Below, piece after piece: positions 31,888-41,245 of a stretch of DNA of 64,000 bases. A program made the translations under genes and the position numbers. The notes beneath the pieces are model-generated. The model ran no database searches. It was not told where the DNA came from and saw only the letters and a program-made list of their open reading frames with translations. Location: contig NZ_OY808997.1 in NCBI RefSeq assembly GCF_963681195.1, forward strand, positions 1,488,001 to 1,552,000. Direction: 5' to 3'. Position 1 is the first letter of the stretch, and each line of letters starts with the position of its first letter. This stretch comes from Vibrio sp. 16. Its GTDB lineage: Bacteria; Pseudomonadota; Gammaproteobacteria; Enterobacterales; Vibrionaceae.

Positions 31888-32906
31888 GATCCGAACCTCA
31901 CTCGTGGGTCTGCGACGGCTACACATAAATCTGAAAGAATATTGCCAACCATTAACATCACAGCGTTAATAGCCACGATGCCCATCACGACTGGGTAATC
32001 ACGTTCGACAATGGATTCATAACCCAACAAGCCAATACCATCAATATTAAAGATAACTTCGATAAGAAATGAACCCGTCATAAAGAACAATAATGAGTTG
32101 CCAAAGTGGCTCGCAATTGGAATTAAACTATTTTGAAGTGCGTGTTTTTTAACCGCCTTTTTAAATGGTAAACCTTTCGCAATTGCCGTTCGAATATAAT
32201 CAGCGGAAATGTTCTCCATCAGATTATTTTTCATTGTCATTGTTAATGTCGCGAAGTCACCTATCAAATAACAGATAAGGGGCAATACCGCGTGCCACAT
32301 AATATCTTTAAACTGTTCGAAGAAGGTTTCATAGTCATCAAAATCATCACCAACAAAGCCACCCATTGGAAACCAATCCAAGTTGTATGCAAAAACGGTA
32401 ATTAAGAAGACACCGACAACATAACCGGGCAATGCGTAACCAACAAATATTAATACGGATGAAGCGGAATCAAACACCGACCCGTGCTTAATTGCTTTGT
32501 AATAGCCAAGCGGAATAGAGATAAAATAGCTTATAAAGAATGTCATCCCGCCATAAAATAAAGAGACAGGCAGACGCTCAGCGATCATATCGCCGACGGG
32601 TTCGTAATAACGAGTTGACTCGCCAAAATCCAATACGATGATTTTAGACAACCAATCTAAATAGGCTTCAATTACAGGTTTATCCAATCCATAAAAAGCA
32701 TTTAGGTCCGCAATCTGGTCTTCTGATAATGCGGAACTATTACCAGCAACACTGACCGATGCACTATCGGATCCTGAATGCATACTCGCCAACATTCGCT
32801 CAACAGGGCCTCCTGGAACAAAACGTGTAATTGCGAATATTAAGATTGTGATACCTAAAAAGGTAGGTACGACTAATAATAGGCGTCGTAAAATATATGC
32901 TAACAA
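31884..32906 (-). CDS. yejB: Peptide ABC permease (YejB-like), TTG start
   Basis: 340 aa permease of the DppB/OppB class and first gene of the operon. The N-terminus (LAYILRRLLLVVPTFLGITILIFAITRFVPGGPVERML) is typical, with the conserved PGGP. The binding-protein-dependent permease domain carries the EAA-like motif RTAIAKGLPFKKAVKKHALQNSLIPI. Six membrane segments are expected. The start codon is TTG at 32906 with GGAG 9 nt upstream, so expression may be modest. The next gene overlaps by 4 nt. Confidence 0.9.
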   Translation of the reverse strand: MLAYILRRLLLVVPTFLGITILIFAITRFVPGGPVERMLASMHSGSDSASVSVAGNSSALSEDQIADLNAFYGLDKPVIEAYLDWLSKIIVLDFGESTRYYEPVGDMIAERLPVSLFYGGMTFFISYFISIPLGYYKAIKHGSVFDSASSVLIFVGYALPGYVVGVFLITVFAYNLDWFPMGGFVGDDFDDYETFFEQFKDIMWHAVLPLICYLIGDFATLTMTMKNNLMENISADYIRTAIAKGLPFKKAVKKHALQNSLIPIASHFGNSLLFFMTGSFLIEVIFNIDGIGLLGYESIVERDYPVVMGIVAINAVMLMVGNILSDLCVAVADPRVRFGS

Positions 32907-33298
32907 TTGGAAATACTCCGTACCAATTACTAATTAAAGTGTCATCACATCCTGTGACTTATTAGAATATACAACTGGTATAACCAGTATCTGTGACATT
33001 AATCTGTTGACGATAATCGATGTTTTCAAATCTATAAAACGAATTTATCAATTTTGTCGATTTTTATCGACTTACGTCATACTTTCTACAAAGTTTTGAC
33101 GTAAAGATAACATCGACTTTGCGTTGTGCCTCAGAATACTGGATTTTTAAGGATAAACGAGTAATTAGTGACAAGATAAGTTATCAGGTAAGGTTATAAA
33201 GCGAGAGTTTGTAGAACTTTATGCTAAGCCAAAAAAGCCTAAACGATTGCTTCATTCATTTGATTCGTTTAGGCCATGATATTTGGAGTTTTTATTTG
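32907..33298. other. Intergenic region between pyrF and the Yej-like operon
   Basis: 392 bp without a gene. It holds the pyrF terminator (33231-33274) and the promoter region of the importer. Three inverted repeats are visible: ACTGGT-ATA-ACCAGT (32974-32988), GTCGAT-TTTT-ATCGAC (33056-33071), and TTACGTCA (33072-33079) with TGACGTAA (33097-33104). These may be operators; none matches a consensus I can name. Confidence 0.5.
33231..33274 (-). terminator. Terminator of pyrF
   Basis: On the minus strand GCCTAAACGA and TCGTTTAGGC form a perfect 10-bp stem followed by TTTTTT, 25 bp after the pyrF stop. Confidence 0.85.
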
Positions 33299-34003
33299 TT
33301 ATTTTAGTTGTAACAATTCGTTGTTAATACTAGTTAATACTTTTTCAGGGTTTTCTGCTTGAGTTATAGGTCGACCAATCACCAAGTAGTCCGAACCAGA
33401 CTGAACCGCATCCACAGGTGTCATGATACGTTTCTGGTCACCAACAGCAGCACCCGTAGGTCGAATGCCTGGTGTAACAAGTTTAAATTCTTGGCCAAGC
33501 GCCTGTTTTAGCATAGATGCTTCCTGAGCTGAGCAAACAACACCATCAAGACCTGAGTTCTTCGTCAACGTCGCCAGTCGAATAACATGGTCTTGTGGCT
33601 CAACGTTTAACCCTACGCCAGCCAAATCACTCTGTTCCATGCTGGTTAGTACTGTTACCCCGATAAGCAATGGTCGTTCCTTTCCGTAGGGTTCAAGAAT
33701 TTCGCGTGATGCTGTCATCATTCGTTCACCACCACTCGCATGAACATTCACCATCCAGACCCCCAACTCTGCAGCCGCGCGGACGGCTTTAGAACATGTA
33801 TTTGGGATGTCATGGAATTTCAAATCAAGAAATACGGAGAAGCCACGTTTATGGAGCTCTTTAACGAAATCAGGACCAAACAAGGTAAACATTTCTTTAC
33901 CGACTTTTAGTCGACAAGAGCTTGGGTCGATTCGATCTACAAAAGCAAGTGCGTCAGCTTGGTTGTCATAATCCAGCGCAACAATAACTTTTTGGTCAAT
34001 CAT
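33299..34003 (-). CDS. pyrF: Orotidine 5'-phosphate decarboxylase
   Basis: 234 aa TIM-barrel enzyme converting OMP to UMP, the last step of de novo pyrimidine synthesis. The active-site motif [10 protein letters not shown] (near residue 60), with the Asp-Lys-Asp charge network, is intact. The N-terminal VIVALDYDN and the phosphate-binding [11 protein letters not shown] and YLVIGRPIT are typical. AGGAGA lies 5 nt before ATG 34003. It follows lapB, but a strong terminator lies between, so it has its own transcription. Confidence 0.97.
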   Translation of the reverse strand: MIDQKVIVALDYDNQADALAFVDRIDPSSCRLKVGKEMFTLFGPDFVKELHKRGFSVFLDLKFHDIPNTCSKAVRAAAELGVWMVNVHASGGERMMTASREILEPYGKERPLLIGVTVLTSMEQSDLAGVGLNVEPQDHVIRLATLTKNSGLDGVVCSAQEASMLKQALGQEFKLVTPGIRPTGAAVGDQKRIMTPVDAVQSGSDYLVIGRPITQAENPEKVLTSINNELLQLK

Positions 34004-34032
34004 TTCATCTCCTAACTAGTATTAACATGCCT

Positions 34033-34059
34033 AAAAAAAGCAGCGGGATCACCGCTGCT
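34033..34059 (-). terminator. Terminator of lapAB
   Basis: On the minus strand AGCAGCGG and CCGCTGCT form an 8-bp GC-rich stem with loop TGATC, followed by TTTTTT. It lies 30 bp after the lapB stop. Confidence 0.88.
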
Positions 34060-34088
34060 CATTACGATTGGAAGCCCAATCAAATTCA

Positions 34089-35258
34089 TTATTCTCCATC
34101 TAAACCTCTAATAGGCTTGATGGTCCCCCACCCTTTACACGATGGGCAGTGCCAGTACATAGAGTGAGTCGAAAAGCCACATTTACGACATCGATAATGA
34201 GGCTTTACCTTCATTTGTTCTCCAACGAGCTTTTGCAACGTAGCCAAGCTCGCTTTCGCTCGACCTTCTTCTGCTTCAGCCAAGTGATAGTCAATCAAGC
34301 GATAAAACCCTTTCATCGTCGGATTTTTCACTAACTGTCGGGTCAACAATTCCTGTGCAGATCCTGAACCTTCATGCTTTGCTACCAACTGAGCCAGCAT
34401 TAATTCAGCAGAAGCGCCCGCTTTATTAACAATACATTGACGAAGGAACTCGAGTAGCTCGTCTTCTGAGCCTAAATGATGATAGCAATCGGCAAGAATC
34501 GGTAGTACTTCACTGACGAAGTCGCTATCTTGTTCTAGTACCATTTCAAAATGCTTGATAGCACTTCGATAGTCTTCATTTTCTAAGTAGGTTTTGCCTA
34601 GTGCTATACTCGCCCTGACACATTTGGGGTCCTCGCTGAGCGCTTTTCTAAAGTGCTGTAAAGCTTTCGCTTGATTACCATCAGCCTTTTCTTGCATCGC
34701 CAGTTCACACCAAAAGTGTGCAATGCTGTTGCGCATCCGCTTACGCCCCAGCTTAACCAGAAGCGTCGCATAGTGGATGGCTTTAGACCACTCCCTAGTT
34801 TGCTGGTAGATAGAAACCAATTGCTGTAAGGCTGCCTCACGATGATCTGGCTCTTCGACTAGCTGTTCAAAGATTTTTTCCGCACGATCAAGAAAGCCAG
34901 AAACCATGTAATCTTTGGCTAATTGTTGCAGGGCGATATTTTTTTGGTCGATAGTGAGACCAGAGCGTGAGATTAAATTCTGGTGTATACGGATGGCACG
35001 ATCAACTTCTCCTCGTGATCGAAACAAGTTACCCAACGCTAAGTGTGTATCAATTGTTTCGTTATCAACCTGAAGTAGTTCTATAAAGTGGTCTACTGCT
35101 TTGTCTGATTGGTCAGAAAGAAGAAGGTTAAGACCCGTCACGTATTGACGGGATATTTGATTAGAGTGTTTCTGCTTGTCTTGTTGGGCACTGCGATTAC
35201 CCATATACCAGCCGTATGCAGCAGCGATAGGTAACAACAAGAAGAGTATTTCTAACAT
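34089..35258 (-). CDS. lapB: Lipopolysaccharide assembly protein LapB (YciM)
   Basis: 389 aa inner-membrane protein that with FtsH controls LpxC turnover and so LPS synthesis. One N-terminal membrane helix (LEILFLLLPIAAAYGWYMG) is followed by about nine TPR units (residues 40-340). A C-terminal rubredoxin-type metal knuckle (CRKCGFSTHSMYWHCPSCKGWGT) has all four cysteines. Length matches E. coli LapB (389 aa). It starts 25 nt after the lapA stop, the usual pairing. Confidence 0.96.
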   Translation of the reverse strand: MLEILFLLLPIAAAYGWYMGNRSAQQDKQKHSNQISRQYVTGLNLLLSDQSDKAVDHFIELLQVDNETIDTHLALGNLFRSRGEVDRAIRIHQNLISRSGLTIDQKNIALQQLAKDYMVSGFLDRAEKIFEQLVEEPDHREAALQQLVSIYQQTREWSKAIHYATLLVKLGRKRMRNSIAHFWCELAMQEKADGNQAKALQHFRKALSEDPKCVRASIALGKTYLENEDYRSAIKHFEMVLEQDSDFVSEVLPILADCYHHLGSEDELLEFLRQCIVNKAGASAELMLAQLVAKHEGSGSAQELLTRQLVKNPTMKGFYRLIDYHLAEAEEGRAKASLATLQKLVGEQMKVKPHYRCRKCGFSTHSMYWHCPSCKGWGTIKPIRGLDGE

Positions 35259-35283
35259 CGAGTGGAGAGCCTACCTGCGTAAC

Positions 35284-35565
35284 TTAAGAAGCTTTAACCT
35301 GGGTAGCTTGCTCAGTGGCTGGAGAAAGTTTTTTTACCTGCTTCTTCAGCTTTCTTACTTGAAGTTGAGACTTAAGGTGCAAACTGCCAAATATTAACCA
35401 AGATATAGCAAAACCAGTCACAAATACGACGCCTAGAAGCGTAGAGAGGTGAAACTCACCTTGAGCAATTAAGTAATTGAAGTTAACAATCGCTTGGTTC
35501 TGAGAGCCTAATGCTAACGCCACTAAAAACAGAGCCAATACGATAACGATCTTTATAATTTTCAT
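35284..35565 (-). CDS. lapA: Lipopolysaccharide assembly protein LapA (YciS)
   Basis: 93 aa small inner-membrane protein with two membrane helices (IIKIVIVLALFLVALALG and LLGVVFVTGFAISWLIFGS), joined by the conserved QNQAIVNFNYLIAQGEFHLS loop. A coiled, Lys-rich cytoplasmic tail follows. It works with LapB and FtsH in LPS homeostasis. It is the first gene of the lapAB pair, downstream of ihfB and its terminator. Confidence 0.93.
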   Translation of the reverse strand: MKIIKIVIVLALFLVALALGSQNQAIVNFNYLIAQGEFHLSTLLGVVFVTGFAISWLIFGSLHLKSQLQVRKLKKQVKKLSPATEQATQVKAS

Positions 35566-35651
35566 AGTCCATCACCTAAGCAAAAATCAGCCGTTACGAT
35601 TATGCAGTAAAACCAATGAACAAACCATGCTTATATCGGTATAACCGCCAA

Positions 35652-35683
35652 TAAAAAAGCGGCACTACTAAATAATGCCGCTT
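35652..35683 (-). terminator. Terminator of ihfB
   Basis: On the minus strand AAGCGGCA and TGCCGCTT form an 8-bp stem with an 11-nt loop, then TTTTTA. It lies 20 bp after the ihfB stop. Confidence 0.82.
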
Positions 35684-35703
35684 ATCGCTAACGTTTTAGA
35701 AAC

Positions 35704-35985
35704 TTAGCCGATATTTACACGCTCACGTAACTCTTTACCTGGTTTAAAGTGAGGAACATACTTGCCTTCCAACTCCACCTTATCACCAGTCTTAGGGTTG
35801 CGCCCAACTCGAGGCTCACGGTAATGTAGAGAGAAACTACCAAAACCACGAATCTCGATTCTGTCGCCACTTTCCAGTGTCGAAGCCATATGCTCTAAAA
35901 TGTCTTTTACAGCATCTTCAATCTCTTTAGCTGAAAGATGAGTTTGCTCAGCACAGAGTCTTTCGATTAACTCAGACTTAGTCAT
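35704..35985 (-). CDS. ihfB: Integration host factor beta subunit
   Basis: 93 aa DNA-bending protein that pairs with Ihf[27 protein letters not shown], the [23 protein letters not shown] arm and the ELRERVN end match IHF-beta rather than HU. I choose ATG 35985, preceded by GAGGG, giving the family length (E. coli 94 aa). The longer frame from 36012 adds nine residues foreign to the family. IHF could assist the sigma-54 promoter of dctP elsewhere in this window. Confidence 0.95.
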
Positions 35986-36023
35986 AGTTTCCCTCATAGA
36001 GTAATTTATCACTTATTATAGTA

Positions 36024-36133
36024 AGTAATACCAATTCCAACAAACACTTGCTTTCAATTTTAGACAAAGTTTGTTCAATTTGCACAACTAGAAACTCAAC
36101 TTAATTGAACCGCTTCTGCCGATTGGTATTACT
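36024..36133. repeat. 110-bp MITE-like element with perfect 12-bp terminal inverted repeats
   Basis: AGTAATACCAAT (36024-36035) and ATTGGTATTACT (36122-36133) are exact reverse complements at the ends of an AT-rich, non-coding 110-bp segment. It fills the gap between the rpsA terminator and ihfB. The ends look like those of short intergenic repeats I associate with Vibrio genomes, but copy number could not be checked, and no clear target-site duplication was found. Confidence 0.5.
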
Positions 36134-36154
36134 ACTCATTTTCGAGTAAGAATA

Positions 36155-36182
36155 AAAAAGGAGCCTTACGGCCCCTTTTTCT
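36155..36182 (-). terminator. Terminator of rpsA
   Basis: On the minus strand AAAAAGGGGCC and GGCTCCTTTTTT pair with one G-U around a GTAA tetraloop, ending in a long T-run. It starts 14 bp after the rpsA stop. Confidence 0.88.
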
Positions 36183-36196
36183 TAAAAACGAGTAAA

Positions 36197-37867
36197 TTAC
36201 TCGCCTTTAGCTGCTTTGAATGCGTCAGCCATAGCGTTACCGAACGAAGCTTCATCAGCTTTGTTCAGAGAAGCCATTGCTTCTTGCTCTTCTGCTTCAT
36301 CTTTAGCTTTGATAGATAGGTTGATTACGCGGTTCTTGCGGTCTACACCTGTGAACTTCGCTTCAACGCTGTCACCAACGCTTAGGATTAGAGATGCATC
36401 TTCAACGCGGTCACGTGAAGCTTCAGAAGCGCGGATGTAACCTTCAACGCCTTCTACTAGCTCGATAGTTGCACCTTTAGCGTCTACTGCAGTAACAGTA
36501 CCGTTAACTAGTGCACCTTTCTTGTTCTCAGCAACGTAAGCATTGAATGGGTCATTTTCCATTTGCTTAACGCCTAGAGAGATACGCTCACGCTCAGCAT
36601 CTACAGCTAGAACTACAGCAGAGATCTCGTCGCCTTTCTTGTACTCACGTACAGCTTCTTCACCAGCAACATTCCAAGAAATGTCAGATAGGTGAACTAG
36701 ACCGTCGATGCCGCCTTCTAGACCAATGAAGATACCGAAGTCAGTGATAGACTTGATCTTACCAGTAACTTTGTCGCCTTTAGCTTGCGCTTCAGCGAAA
36801 GATTGCCATGGGTTAGCTTTACACTGTTTCAGACCTAGAGAGATACGACGACGTTCTTCGTCGATTTCAAGAACCATAACCTCAACTTCGTCGCCAACAT
36901 TAACAACTTTAGATGGGTGGATGTTCTTGTTAGTCCAATCCATTTCAGAAACGTGTACTAGACCTTCAACGCCTTCTTCGATTTCAACGAAACAGCCGTA
37001 GTCAGTTAGGTTAGTAACGCGACCAGTTAGTTTGTGACCTTCTGGGTAACGCTTAGCGATTGCTACCCATGGATCTTCGCCTAGTTGCTTAAGACCTAGT
37101 GATACGCGAGTACGCTCACGGTCGAACTTAAGAACTTTAACTTGGATCTCGTCACCAACGTTAACGATCTCAGAAGGGTGCTTAACGCGCTTCCAAGCCA
37201 TGTCAGTGATGTGTAGTAGGCCGTCAACGCCACCTAGGTCTACGAACGCACCGTAGTCAGTAAGGTTCTTAACGATACCTTTAACTTCTGCGCCTTCTTG
37301 TAGAGTTTCTAGAAGCTCATCACGCTCAACGCTGTTCTCAGATTCGATTACTGCACGACGAGATACAACTACGTTGTTACGCTTCTGGTCAAGTTTGATA
37401 ACTTTGAACTCTAGCTCTTTGTTTTCTAGGTGAGCAGTGTCACGGATAGGACGTACGTCTACTAGTGAACCAGGAAGGAAAGCACGGATACCGTTTAGTT
37501 CAACAGTGAAACCGCCTTTAACTTTACCGTTGATGATACCAACAACAGTTTCAGCTTCTTCACAAGCTTTCTCAAGAACGATCCAAGCTTCGTGACGCTT
37601 CGCTTTCTCACGAGAAAGTTGAGTCTCACCGAAACCATCTTCAACAGCGTCTAGAGCTACGTCTACTTCAGCGCCAACTTCAACTTCAAGTTCGCCAGCA
37701 GCGTTCTTGAACTGTTCAGCAGGGATAGCAGATTCAGACTTAAGACCAGCGTCAACAAGAACGAAACCGTTCTCGATAGCTACTACAGTACCTTTAACGA
37801 TGCTGCCTTGTTGGAATTCTGTTTCGTTTAGAAACTCTTCAAAGAGTTGAGCAAAAGATTCAGTCAT
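36197..37867 (-). CDS. rpsA: 30S ribosomal protein S1
   Basis: 556 aa, with six S1/OB repeats: the first two bind the ribosome, the other four bind mRNA and help start translation. The repeats are visible as GxVxxIxxxGxFVxL-type units, e.g. [26 protein letters not shown] and [31 protein letters not shown] segments, each ended by ISLGLKQ. Length equals E. coli S1 (557 aa). It follows cmk after about 100 bp, the conserved order cmk-rpsA-ihfB. Codon usage is strongly biased, as expected for high expression. Its own leader (37868-37970) carries a CCACG/CGTGG hairpin. Confidence 0.98.
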   Translation of the reverse strand: MTESFAQLFEEFLNETEFQQGSIVKGTVVAIENGFVLVDAGLKSESAIPAEQFKNAAGELEVEVGAEVDVALDAVEDGFGETQLSREKAKRHEAWIVLEKACEEAETVVGIINGKVKGGFTVELNGIRAFLPGSLVDVRPIRDTAHLENKELEFKVIKLDQKRNNVVVSRRAVIESENSVERDELLETLQEGAEVKGIVKNLTDYGAFVDLGGVDGLLHITDMAWKRVKHPSEIVNVGDEIQVKVLKFDRERTRVSLGLKQLGEDPWVAIAKRYPEGHKLTGRVTNLTDYGCFVEIEEGVEGLVHVSEMDWTNKNIHPSKVVNVGDEVEVMVLEIDEERRRISLGLKQCKANPWQSFAEAQAKGDKVTGKIKSITDFGIFIGLEGGIDGLVHLSDISWNVAGEEAVREYKKGDEISAVVLAVDAERERISLGVKQMENDPFNAYVAENKKGALVNGTVTAVDAKGATIELVEGVEGYIRASEASRDRVEDASLILSVGDSVEAKFTGVDRKNRVINLSIKAKDEAEEQEAMASLNKADEASFGNAMADAFKAAKGE

Positions 37868-37970
37868 TTATTTAATCTTCAATAAATTAAACGTCCACGG
37901 GTTTCCTACCGCGTGGGGTTATTAAATTCGCCGGTCATCATCCTTGCGACCAACGCTCTGACCTAGCCGC

Positions 37971-38651
37971 TTAAGCGACTAGCTTAGATTCGATATATTG
38001 TAGTGCTTTTTCTACCACTTCGTCGATACTCATCACGGTAGAATCTAGCAACAGTGCATCCTCAGCAGGGCGCAATGGCGCTACTGGGCGGTTACGATCT
38101 CGGTCGTCACGCTCTTGGATCTCGCACAAAAGGTCGTCAAATTTAACATCTAAACCCTTGCCTTGCAACTGTTTAAGCCTACGATTAGCGCGCTCTTCAG
38201 CGCTAGCATCTAGGAAAATTTTCGCTTCTGCTTGAGGGAAAACAACCGTCCCCATATCACGACCGTCGGCGACCAAACCAACGCCTTCAGCAAACGCGCG
38301 CTGACGTCGAAGCAATGCTTCTCGAACGCGCGGCAACGCCGCCACTTTAGACGCTGCCATACCTGTCTCTTCTTTACGAAGCTCACCAGAAACGTCTTCA
38401 CCTTCAAGAATCACTTTTACAAGGTCCCCTTCAGCAATGAACTGAACATCAAGGTGCGTCGCCAAAGGAACAAGAGCGTCTTCGGATTCTAGATCCACAC
38501 CATGGTGAATTGCCGCCAATGCGAGAACACGATAAATCGCGCCAGAATCGAGTAAGTGAAAACCTAACTTCTTAGAAAGAAGCATGCAAAGCGTGCCCTT
38601 GCCAGCTCCGCTTGGTCCATCAACGGTCACTACCGGTGTATGAGACGACAT
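37971..38651 (-). CDS. cmk: Cytidylate kinase
   Basis: 226 aa P-loop kinase phosphorylating CMP and dCMP with ATP. The P-loop is [22 protein letters not shown]. The CMP-binding segment [15 protein letters not shown] and the lid [25 protein letters not shown] are complete. I choose ATG 38651, since GGAG lies 6 nt upstream; a neighbouring ATG (38654) and a GTG at 38663 are alternatives. E. coli Cmk is 227 aa. Confidence 0.96.
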   Translation of the reverse strand: MSSHTPVVTVDGPSGAGKGTLCMLLSKKLGFHLLDSGAIYRVLALAAIHHGVDLESEDALVPLATHLDVQFIAEGDLVKVILEGEDVSGELRKEETGMAASKVAALPRVREALLRRQRAFAEGVGLVADGRDMGTVVFPQAEAKIFLDASAEERANRRLKQLQGKGLDVKFDDLLCEIQERDDRDRNRPVAPLRPAEDALLLDSTVMSIDEVVEKALQYIESKLVA

Positions 38652-38758
38652 CATTAACTCCACGTTAGTTTGGTTCAGCGTAATATTGCTGATTCAGTAT
38701 CGGCGTGAAATTATAGAGGTATTCGAACAAGGGTGCTAGGAAGGATTGAGGAAAATTG

Positions 38759-38780
38759 AAAAAGAGCGCATACGCGCTCT
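38759..38780 (-). terminator. Terminator of comEA
   Basis: On the minus strand AGAGCGC and GCGCTCT form a 7-bp stem with loop GTAT, followed by TTTTTC. It starts 10 bp after the comEA stop. Confidence 0.8.
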
Positions 38781-38789
38781 AAACGAAAT

Positions 38790-39083
38790 TTATAATTGAA
38801 TTCGCTCACGATTTTTATCAACCAGTGCCGGACCAATCCCCTTGACATCCACTAGCGACTCAGCGCTCTCGAAATCTCCGTGCTTTTCACGATAGTCGAC
38901 TATCGCTTGCGCTTTTTTCATTCCGATTCCGGTAAGCAAATCTGCGAGTTCCTCGGCGCTCGCCTGGTTCACGTTCACCGTAATTTCTATTCCCTCATAC
39001 TTTGGGTTCACTTTTTGATCTGCCAACGCGACTTGTGGCAAAGAAAGAACAAGTATGAATGTAAACAACCATTTTATGAACAC
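38790..39083 (-). CDS. comEA: Competence protein ComEA (helix-hairpin-helix), GTG start
   Basis: Periplasmic DNA-binding protein that pulls transforming DNA through the outer membrane. A signal peptide (FIKWLFTFILVLSLPQVALA) is followed by a linker and two helix-hairpin-helix units: VNQASAEELADLLTGIGMKKAQAIVDYR and FESAESLVDVKGIGPALVDKNRERI. I choose GTG 39083, giving 97 aa, because AAGGAGAG lies 6 nt upstream and the signal peptide then starts properly. A longer frame from 39137 has no ribosome site and would bury the signal peptide. In vibrios such genes are induced by chitin via TfoX; no operator was verified here. Confidence 0.9.
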   Translation of the reverse strand: MFIKWLFTFILVLSLPQVALADQKVNPKYEGIEITVNVNQASAEELADLLTGIGMKKAQAIVDYREKHGDFESAESLVDVKGIGPALVDKNRERIQL

Positions 39084-39161
39084 AAAACTCTCCTTGAAGT
39101 AACGATACAGGCATGAGGTTACCCTGAGAAATTGCATTGAAAACTACACAGCACAAAAAAC

Positions 39162-39189
39162 AAAACGGGCTGCAAATGCAGCCCGTTTT
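39162..39189. terminator. Terminator of ppiD (symmetric stem)
   Basis: AAAACGGGCTGCA and TGCAGCCCGTTTT form a perfect 13-bp stem around AA, about 26 bp after the ppiD stop. On the minus strand the A-tract continues as a T-run. Confidence 0.88.
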
Positions 39190-39214
39190 TATCGATATAT
39201 CAATTACATTGAAA

Positions 39215-41074
39215 TTATTGCGATACTACAAAATACTCAATGTCGGTCGTTTTACGTAAAACGCTTATCAATCCAGTTAAGTCGAGTTGAGCATTCATCT
39301 GTGTCAACTGGTTACTAATTTGCGCGTTGTACTGAGCGTCAAACTCATCACTCACATTCGATAGCTTAACAACCGCAATGTTTCCGTTTAGCTCTTTAGC
39401 CTGAGCGTACTCAACCTTGCCTTCTGATGGCTTAGGCATTGCGAAAATAACATCTGCCATAGGTGCACTGCGATCAACAGCTTGAACGTCATTGAATGCT
39501 AGACCATTTTCGTTTAACAGCTCTTGCTTACCTTCTTTTAGTTCCGCAACAAGCTTATCCGCCAATGCAATCGCGTTCTGCTCGCCTTTGATCTTGGACA
39601 GTGTCGCCACAACTTGTTCACGAACATCGTCTAAAGGCAAAACCATTTCGTCACGATAATCTTCGACACGAACTACGATGACATGCTCAGGTGCAACTTC
39701 AATCACTTCTGAGTTCAAGCCATCTTCTTTGACTTCTGGGCTGAGGATAGCTTGCAACACTGATGGTGCTTTCAGCAGTTCAGGGGCATCGACTTGCGAA
39801 ATAAAATCCGTCGTTTCAATTTTCGCGTCAATAGCTGCCGCAGCGTCATCTAGTGAGTCAGGGTACTCAAAGGCAACTTTCTCTAACTCGCTTTGCAGCT
39901 CATAAAACTGGTCGATGGCTTGTTGATCTTTCAGCTCTTGTTTGATCTGAGCCGCGACGTCTGCGTATGGCTTAACGACCGAGCCTTTAAGCTCATCAAG
40001 CTTGATAATGTGGTAGCCAAAGTCCGATTTGACTAAGCCCGTTACATCACCCACGTTCTTCAGCGCAAATGCTGCTTCTTCGAAAGCTGGGTCCATGACA
40101 TCACGCTCAATCCAACCTAGAGATCCGCCCTCTGATGCACTACCAAAGTCATCTGATTTTTCTTCTGCCAACGCTGCAAAATCTGTCCCAGCGTTAAGCT
40201 CATCCAAAATAGCCTGTGCTTTAGCTTGGTCATCACCTTCGACTAGGATGTGACTTACGCGACGTTGTTCTTCTGAAGAGTATTTATCTAAATGTTCTTC
40301 AAAGTACTTTTTAGCATCTTCGTCAGAGACAGTTATTGCATCTTTTAGCTTCTGAGCTGACAGCTCGATGTAAGCAACTTTCACCTGTTCAGGACGTGTA
40401 TAGCGCTCAGAGTTTTGCTCGTAGTAACCTTGAATTTCATCGTCCGACAATTCTACTTTGGCTGCAAAGTCATCAAGAGGTAGACTCAGCGTTTGAACTT
40501 CACGAGTTTGAGTCAACAACTTAGCCTGTGCTTCAACTTCTGCTGGAAGAGAGAAATCACTCGCTTGAATCGCTGTTAGGAGTTGGTTACGAACCAAATC
40601 ACGACGCAGATACTCCGCAAAACTTTCCGGAGTGAAACCCGCACGACGCAAAGACGACTGATAGATTTCTTGGTCAAACTTACCATCAACTTGGAACTGA
40701 GGCATTTCAACAATCATGGTACGTACTTGTGCATCACTTACACGTAAACCTAAAGATGCGGCATGTTGCTCAAGCAGCAAATCATTGACCATACGATCAA
40801 GAACAGATTTTCGGAAAGATTCTACGTAGCTAGGATCTGCAAGAAGATTTGAGAAATAATCACCAAGTTGAGCTTGCATGCGGTTGCGTTCATTTTGATA
40901 CGCTTGCTCAAACTCACCACGGTCAATTTCTACGTTACCCACTTTTGCAGCTGTGTTGCCAGCGCCACCGACAATGTAGCTTCCTACACCTGCAAAAACG
41001 AAAGATAGGATGATAAGTCCCAGGATAATTTTTACCGCGATGCTGTTAACGCCTTCGCGTAATCGATCCATCAT
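39215..41074 (-). CDS. ppiD: Peptidyl-prolyl isomerase/chaperone PpiD
   Basis: 619 aa, anchored in the inner membrane by one N-terminal helix (IILGLIILSFVFAGVGSYIVGG) with the rest in the periplasm; it helps secreted proteins leave SecYEG. A SurA-like N-terminal chaperone region covers about residues 40-190. A parvulin domain (about 265-360) has RRVSHILV, FAALAEEKSDDFGSASEGGSLGW and the end FGYHIIKL. I choose ATG 41074 (MMDRLREGVNSIAVKI), as in E. coli (MMDSLR); the frame from 41098 adds eight residues. Downstream of hupB, the usual order. Confidence 0.95.
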   Translation of the reverse strand: MMDRLREGVNSIAVKIILGLIILSFVFAGVGSYIVGGAGNTAAKVGNVEIDRGEFEQAYQNERNRMQAQLGDYFSNLLADPSYVESFRKSVLDRMVNDLLLEQHAASLGLRVSDAQVRTMIVEMPQFQVDGKFDQEIYQSSLRRAGFTPESFAEYLRRDLVRNQLLTAIQASDFSLPAEVEAQAKLLTQTREVQTLSLPLDDFAAKVELSDDEIQGYYEQNSERYTRPEQVKVAYIELSAQKLKDAITVSDEDAKKYFEEHLDKYSSEEQRRVSHILVEGDDQAKAQAILDELNAGTDFAALAEEKSDDFGSASEGGSLGWIERDVMDPAFEEAAFALKNVGDVTGLVKSDFGYHIIKLDELKGSVVKPYADVAAQIKQELKDQQAIDQFYELQSELEKVAFEYPDSLDDAAAAIDAKIETTDFISQVDAPELLKAPSVLQAILSPEVKEDGLNSEVIEVAPEHVIVVRVEDYRDEMVLPLDDVREQVVATLSKIKGEQNAIALADKLVAELKEGKQELLNENGLAFNDVQAVDRSAPMADVIFAMPKPSEGKVEYAQAKELNGNIAVVKLSNVSDEFDAQYNAQISNQLTQMNAQLDLTGLISVLRKTTDIEYFVVSQ

Positions 41075-41245
41075 ACTTAAACTACTCTCCGCTCGCACAT
41101 CTCAGCATTGTTGAAAACACTTAGATGTGCCTAATACTAAAACAAAAATGAATAGCGCGATAATACCAGAAAAAGAAATGCGCATCAGTATGATGCGCAT
41201 ATTTTAAAAAGGTTCTAACAAAATTGGCGATGAAGCCAATTTTTA

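Noticed and set aside
39084..39161. CRP-S/TfoX-type site upstream of comEA
   Set aside because: A TGTGTAGTTTTCAATGCA stretch is only loosely similar to a CRP site; not strong enough to call.
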